A stretch of 64,000 nucleotides of DNA, taken from the NCBI GenBank assembly GCA_019321725.1, contig CM033107.1, forward strand, positions 18,219,445 to 18,283,444, read 5' to 3'. Below, piece after piece: positions 60,018-64,000 of the stretch (positions are counted from its first letter, which is position 1; every line of letters starts with the position of its first letter). Source of the DNA: Paulownia fortunei. Taxonomy: Eukaryota; Streptophyta; Magnoliopsida; Lamiales; Paulowniaceae. A model generated the notes under the pieces. That model had not been told where the DNA came from and searched no databases. It worked only from the letters and a program-made list of their open reading frames with translations. The translations under genes were made by a program, and so were the position numbers.

Positions 60018-60790
60018 ATGTTGAGAAGTACAAAAGAAATATATATTAAAGTGCAAGACATGGAATCTCAAAAAGAGAAGGAAGACAACACAACATCAAA
60101 GCCTAGTACTTTATCTAAAGTGGTCATCCTTAATGAGGTGATAAGTGTTCCCTTCCATTTTCCTATGGTATTGAAAAAGCAAAAATTAGATGTGCAAATT
60201 TCTAAATTTTTTGAAGTCTTTAAGATCTTGCATATTAATATTCTATTTGCTGATGCTTTACTTCAAATTCCTATCTATGCTAAATTCTTGAAAGAAATTT
60301 TATCAAACAAAAGAAAATTAGAAGAGCATGAGATGGTGAATTAATCGAGGAGTGCTCGATGATTGTGCAAAATAAGCTTCCTCCTAAGCTTAAGGATCCC
60401 GGGAGTTTCTCTATCCCTTGCACTATTGGTTCAATTACTTTTCCTAATGTTTTATGTGATTTGAGAGCAAGCATTAATGTTATGCCTTTGTTGATTTATA
60501 AGAAGCTTGGATTAGGAGAGCGAGAGCTAACGATGATGTCACTTAACTAGCAGACTGATCTATTAAGTATCCATGAGGTATGGTTAAGGATGTGCTAGTG
60601 AAGGTAGACAAGTTCATTTTTTCGGTTGATTTTATTGCGTTAGATATGAAGAAAAATGTCAATGTGCCCCTTCTTCTAGGTAGACCTTTCCTAGCGATGA
60701 GTAGAACTTTGATCGATATATAACTAGGAAATTTGATACTTAGAATAGAGAATGACCAAGTGATGTTTTATGTTTTAAAAGCCTTAACGT
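60018..60790 (+). pseudogene. Athila-type protease region, active site altered
   Basis: 60018-60344 encodes LKKQKLDVQISKFFEVFKIL and FLKEILSNKRKLEEHE, the gag-pol linker. After a frameshift LPPKLKDPGSFSIPCTIGSI and LCDLRASINVMPLL (60374-60500) give the aspartic protease, with Arg where the family has Gly in DLGAS. Later words VKVDKFIFSVDFIALDM and LLLGRPFLAMSRTLID follow to about 60720, beyond a further frameshift. Confidence 0.85.
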
Positions 60791-60799
60791 CCGCTAGAA

Positions 60800-61174
60800 A
60801 TGAACTTGTGTGAAAGAATTGATGCCTTTGACCTATTGGCCAATGATCTTTTGCAACAAACTAATTGTGAGGAGAAAGTTGATGCATACATTGTAAACTT
60901 AAAAGAAAATGAAAAAGGTGAAACACATGTTGATGTGAATGGAGTTAAGGGATTGAATTGTTGGGTGGAAAAGCCTAAGTATAATCAATTAGATCCTTTT
61001 GACCCCTTTATCGTTGAGCTTGTGCAGAAAAATAGGTTGAAGCGTGTATTGGAAGAATTCTCAGCAAATTTGAAAGGAGAAGAGAGGGATGATGAATGCT
61101 TGGTGGCTGCCCTTGCACACTATGATGTCAAATTACCCTTCAAGAAGTGTTTTTACGTGAAAGCAAAATTTTAA
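60800..61174 (+). pseudogene. Piece of Athila-type polyprotein after protease
   Basis: A 124-codon open frame: NLCERIDAFDLLANDLLQQ, PKYNQLDPFDPFIVELVQ and AALAHYDVKLPFKKCFYV, ending at a stop. It corresponds to the linker before RT in autonomous relatives, but RT does not follow. Confidence 0.6.
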
Positions 61175-63056
61175 GCAAGCCAAGACCAAGATTACGTTCA
61201 ACTATGCAAGGTGAAGCCTATGGAGAGAAATTCAAACCCTTGATACAGGGTGATCAAGGTTGATCCAAGCACTACTTGGGAGAGAGAAATTAAGTATAAG
61301 ATGTTTGAATTTCATCTTACCTTTTCCCAAGAGAGGTAATAAAGTCAGACTGATGATTATAAACCAAACGCTTTTTGGAAGCCAACCCAAACCTCTTTTC
61401 CTTTGTGTTTGAATGATTTCTTAGTTAGTTTTTGAAACATGTTCCATTTCTAGCTTTCCTTTGTTTAGTTTGTTTCTTTATTTTTGTTCTTATTTTTACT
61501 CCCATGTTCTTTTATTTGCCATCTTCTTAGTTGCAGGTTCTCATTTTCTTGGTAGTATGTAGATCCTCATTAAACTCCAAAGGGCGCATGGTTGTGGTTT
61601 CACTTCTAATTGAGATGGAGTAGTTCTTTTCCTTACACTTTTCTTGCTTTAAACATTGAGGACAATGTTTGATTCATATTTGGGAGCGTGATTTATGTTT
61701 TCATGAAAATTGAGCTTTTTTTTTATTTTTTGTTGAAGCTTTGTGTATGAATTACATATCTTATGTGATGAAAGTCCAAGAGCAAGCATGTTTTTATTGA
61801 TAAACTTGAGTAGGCTCACATTTGAGATTGATTGATTTATCTTGATGACCAATAGCCTATGATGAAACTTAATTAATATTGTATAGTATCTAGAGGAAAG
61901 AAAGATTGCTAGTCTTGTTACATGGCGATTCTTGTGTGTATTTGATCTTTGTTACAATTTATGAATTTTCATTGAATATGTTGTATCCAAAGTGAATTGC
62001 GTGTTACTTGGTGTTAGGTTTTTCTTCGAAATGAGTCTTTGTGGTCATTATGTGGTGTTTTAGAACTTGTTTGATTACTCTTTTTAGGCGAAATCCTAGA
62101 TAACTAGCAAACTTGGAAATGACTTAGGCCATCTTTGACTCGTTTGAGCCTTCCAAGCCTAGCATGAGTACATATCTATCACTAGTCACCCCATTGTGCC
62201 TTATTGAAGAGAATGGCATATGGAAAGCATATGACTTACCACCATTTGACTCCATTTCATGTAAGATCATTACATTTACCTTATGCAACCTAAAAATTGT
62301 GCATTTTTTATGAGGTTACATGAATGGAAAAATAAGGGTGTATGAGCAATTGATGAAAGTAAGGGAGACTACAACTCAATTCGAAAAAAAAGAAATACGT
62401 TTGGGGGTTGTGAAGGAATGAAGAAAAAGAAAATGAAGCCTTGGGATTCATGAAAAAAAAGAAAAAAAAAGATAGAAAAAAAAAAGAAAACAAGAAAAAA
62501 AATAAGTGTACGAAAGAAAATCATGAAAAGCATGAATCCCAAAAAGGCAAAATGTAGGAAAGTGGGGAAGAAAGAAGAAATGAGGAGTAAAGATGTTGAA
62601 ATTCAAAAAAACTATGTTCTCTTATTTTATTTATCCTTACCCTTTTCTTTTAAGTCAATACCTACGCCTTACGTTACAAGCTTATAGAAGTTCTTTTGAT
62701 CTAAGTTTGCTAATACCTACATTAGTAGAGAAGGTGTATGAAAAGCAAGCATACGGAACACCTAGAACGTCTTTGCTTAGATCATGAGAGTCATTGGTTG
62801 CATAATTCATTCCGAGAATATATGTATGGAACCTGAACTTGACACTACACAAACATATGTTCGGAATTCATGACTTGATTGATTAAGCACAAGTTTTATG
62901 GTGTTAGTTGATTACCTTTATGACAAACTTTTAGACTTGTGTGCAATATAAATTATTGAGACACTATGTTGGTTGATCAACTTGAATTATTCATGACCAA
63001 ATTATGAGCTTATGTCTAGTCTGTTGATCACTTTTCTCAAAGGCAAGTAAAAGATA
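61175..63056 (+). other. 3' untranslated region of the Athila-type element
   Basis: No coding homology. It holds typical Athila/Tat 3' UTR phrases (CCAAAGGGCGCATGGTTG near 61576; TTGAGGACAATGTTTGATTC near 61657), an A/GA-rich stretch at about 62440-62520, and ends at the polypurine tract. Non-coding 3' spacers of this kind are usual in the lineage. Confidence 0.65.
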
Positions 63057-63121
63057 AGTTTGGGGGTAGTTGATAAGCTCATAATTTAACATGTTTTCGA
63101 TAGTCTCAATAGCACAAATTA
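63057..63121 (+). repeat. Polypurine tract and start of the Athila-type 3' LTR
   Basis: AAGTTTGGGGGTAG then TGATAAGCTCATAATTTAAC. The LTR is cut by the assembly gap. Confidence 0.7.
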
Positions 63122-63221
63122 NNNNNNNNNNNNNNNNNNNNNNNNNNNNNNNNNNNNNNNNNNNNNNNNNNNNNNNNNNNNNNNNNNNNNNNNNNNNNNN
63201 NNNNNNNNNNNNNNNNNNNNN
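63122..63221. other. Assembly gap (100 N)
   Basis: Exactly 100 N, the conventional placeholder for a gap of unknown size. The two sides should not be assumed contiguous. Confidence 0.99.
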
Positions 63222-63314
63222 ATTCTGTAAGTACTCTTCTCTAGAGGTTAGTCGTCTTATTCTGTCTCTCATTTCTAATTACATATATTATCTTTGTATA
63301 CATATACCCCTTTT

Positions 63315-64000
63315 ATGGACCCTTTTAACCCGATTGCTTTCGATCCTTCGGGGTCAGCCCCTTCAAATTCTTTAGCTTCTCTACCTACTATTTCAGGAGA
63401 GAATTCTGGCAGTTCTGAACTTATATCCAGTTCACAACGTACATTAGCCCTAGGACCCGGCATGTTCTGTAAAAGACTTTGGACTTTAAATGAACATAGA
63501 CCACCCTCTGCCTCTCTTCTAGAGGAAACTTCGACTGAAGATGAAGACGAACCCAGTGACCAAAGCAGGTCTAATTCTTCTGAAAGGAGGCGCAATAACA
63601 TGCTCATCGCCACCCCTTGGCTTTTAATCAAATCTACTTTGACTCACCTTAACATTGTGGAGTTAAATATGAGATTTTACATTCCGAATAATTAAGATAT
63701 TATAATTCCTACTATTCATGATAGAATGCATTTACCTCTACCTAGATGCGTCACCTTCTACCTTTCTATATTGGAAGCGGGTCTAAAATTCCCTATTCCA
63801 GATCATGTAGATCTCATTTTGAATAGTTTAGACACGAGTCCTGCCCAACTATCCCCAAACTCAATCTGACATATTTTAGGGTTCTATATCATGATGCAAG
63901 TCTTTGAAATAGATCCTAGCCCTGAGCATTTTTTTGGCTCTTTACTTGGTCACAACTTCTCGTCGGACCAGGGGGAGAGGTTTTTTCTATTTAACCACAC
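63315..64000 (+). pseudogene. Putative gypsy-type transposon protein (PF04195-like), interrupted and running off the window
   Basis: ATG at 63315 (MDPFNPIAFDPSGSAP). Ser/Glu-rich N-terminus, then VELNMRFYIPNN and a TAA at 63693-63695. Beyond it the same frame continues as HDRMHLPLPRCVTFYLSILE, then AGLKFPIPDHVDLILNSL and a second stop near 63868. The pattern 'GL-FP-P--V--ILN-L--SPAQL-PN' is typical of the plant 'putative gypsy type transposon' domain. Function unknown; usually found in gag-like proteins of gypsy elements. More GC-rich than its surroundings. Confidence 0.65.

Larger units (their letters stand above)
58174..63121 (+). mobile_element. Athila-type Ty3/gypsy element without reverse transcriptase or integrase
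   Basis: In order: the end of a 5' LTR (58174-58551), tRNA-Asp PBS (58559-58576), gag (58725-59520 recognisable), linker (60018-60344), protease (60359-60790), a C-terminal coding piece (60800-61174), an untranslated 3' region with the family phrase CATTGAGGACAATG at about 61655, polypurine tract AAGTTTGGGGGTAG (63057-63070) and the 3' LTR start TGATAAGCTCATAA (63071), which runs into the gap. The 3' UTR follows the protease region without any RT, RNase H or integrase, so it needs helper functions from a full relative. Confidence 0.85.

Noticed and set aside
1..64000. CRISPR arrays, bacterial operons, rRNA or tRNA genes, organelle DNA insertions
   Set aside because: None seen by reading. The repeats present are LTR pairs, tandem arrays and microsatellites. 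A covariance-model search was not possible.

Overview
This is a plant nuclear genome window, almost certainly from an angiosperm. It is AT-rich, its two host genes have spliced introns and clear homology to Arabidopsis and other dicot families, and at least half of it is nested LTR retrotransposon debris of the Ty1/copia and Ty3/gypsy types with one L1-type LINE. I could not fix the species. No bacterial features, CRISPR arrays, rRNA or tRNA genes were seen.

Layout. 1-3.7 kb is AT-rich intergenic DNA with (AT)n palindromes, a long purine tract and an LTR fragment. 3.7-9.0 kb is a decayed plus-strand copia element: LTR, remnant RT/RNase H, polypurine tract, second LTR. It is interrupted by a minus-strand RNase H relic of LINE type. 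9.6-10.2 kb is a divergent array with a period of about 45 bp, grouped in threes, that ends just upstream of a TATA-like box and a 51-codon ORF. 12.9-17.5 kb (minus) is an apparently intact nine-exon glyoxalase I gene encoding a predicted 361-residue chloroplast-type two-domain protein. 21.4-26 kb (plus) is a NINJA-family gene, the adaptor between JAZ repressors and TOPLESS in jasmonate signalling. Its first coding exon carries an apparent one-base frameshift.

29.5-39.0 kb is a minus-strand chromovirus (Tekay/Del-like) gypsy element with LTRs of about 3 kb, PBS, polypurine tract, gag, protease, RT, RNase H, integrase and chromodomain. Both outer ends are truncated. 39.0-43.7 kb is a minus-strand copia element that lacks its 3' end, and its junction with the gypsy LTR carries a 17-bp duplicated filler. 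43.7-50.5 kb is a nest: an Athila-like LTR fragment, a second minus-strand gypsy (gag plus one complete LTR) inserted in the gag region of a second copia copy, and a LINE relic. 50.5-55.4 kb is a third copy of the large gypsy LTR, split by a reversed copia LTR plus about 1.4 kb I could not identify. 55.7-58.2 kb is a large inverted repeat made of one Athila-like LTR and an inverted copy of its own first part. 58.2-63.1 kb is a plus-strand Athila-type element that keeps tRNA-Asp PBS, gag, protease, 3' UTR and polypurine tract but has no RT or integrase. A 100-N assembly gap follows. The window ends in a plus-strand relic of the 'putative gypsy type transposon' family (PF04195-like).

The two host genes are unrelated in function: methylglyoxal detoxification and jasmonate repression. 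Nothing suggests joint regulation. I found no convincing new biological system. The most useful leads are the LTR hairpin at 55.7-58.2 kb, the NINJA frameshift, the periodic array with promoter-like sequence near 10 kb, the RT-less Athila derivative, and the unidentified insert at 53.5-54.8 kb.
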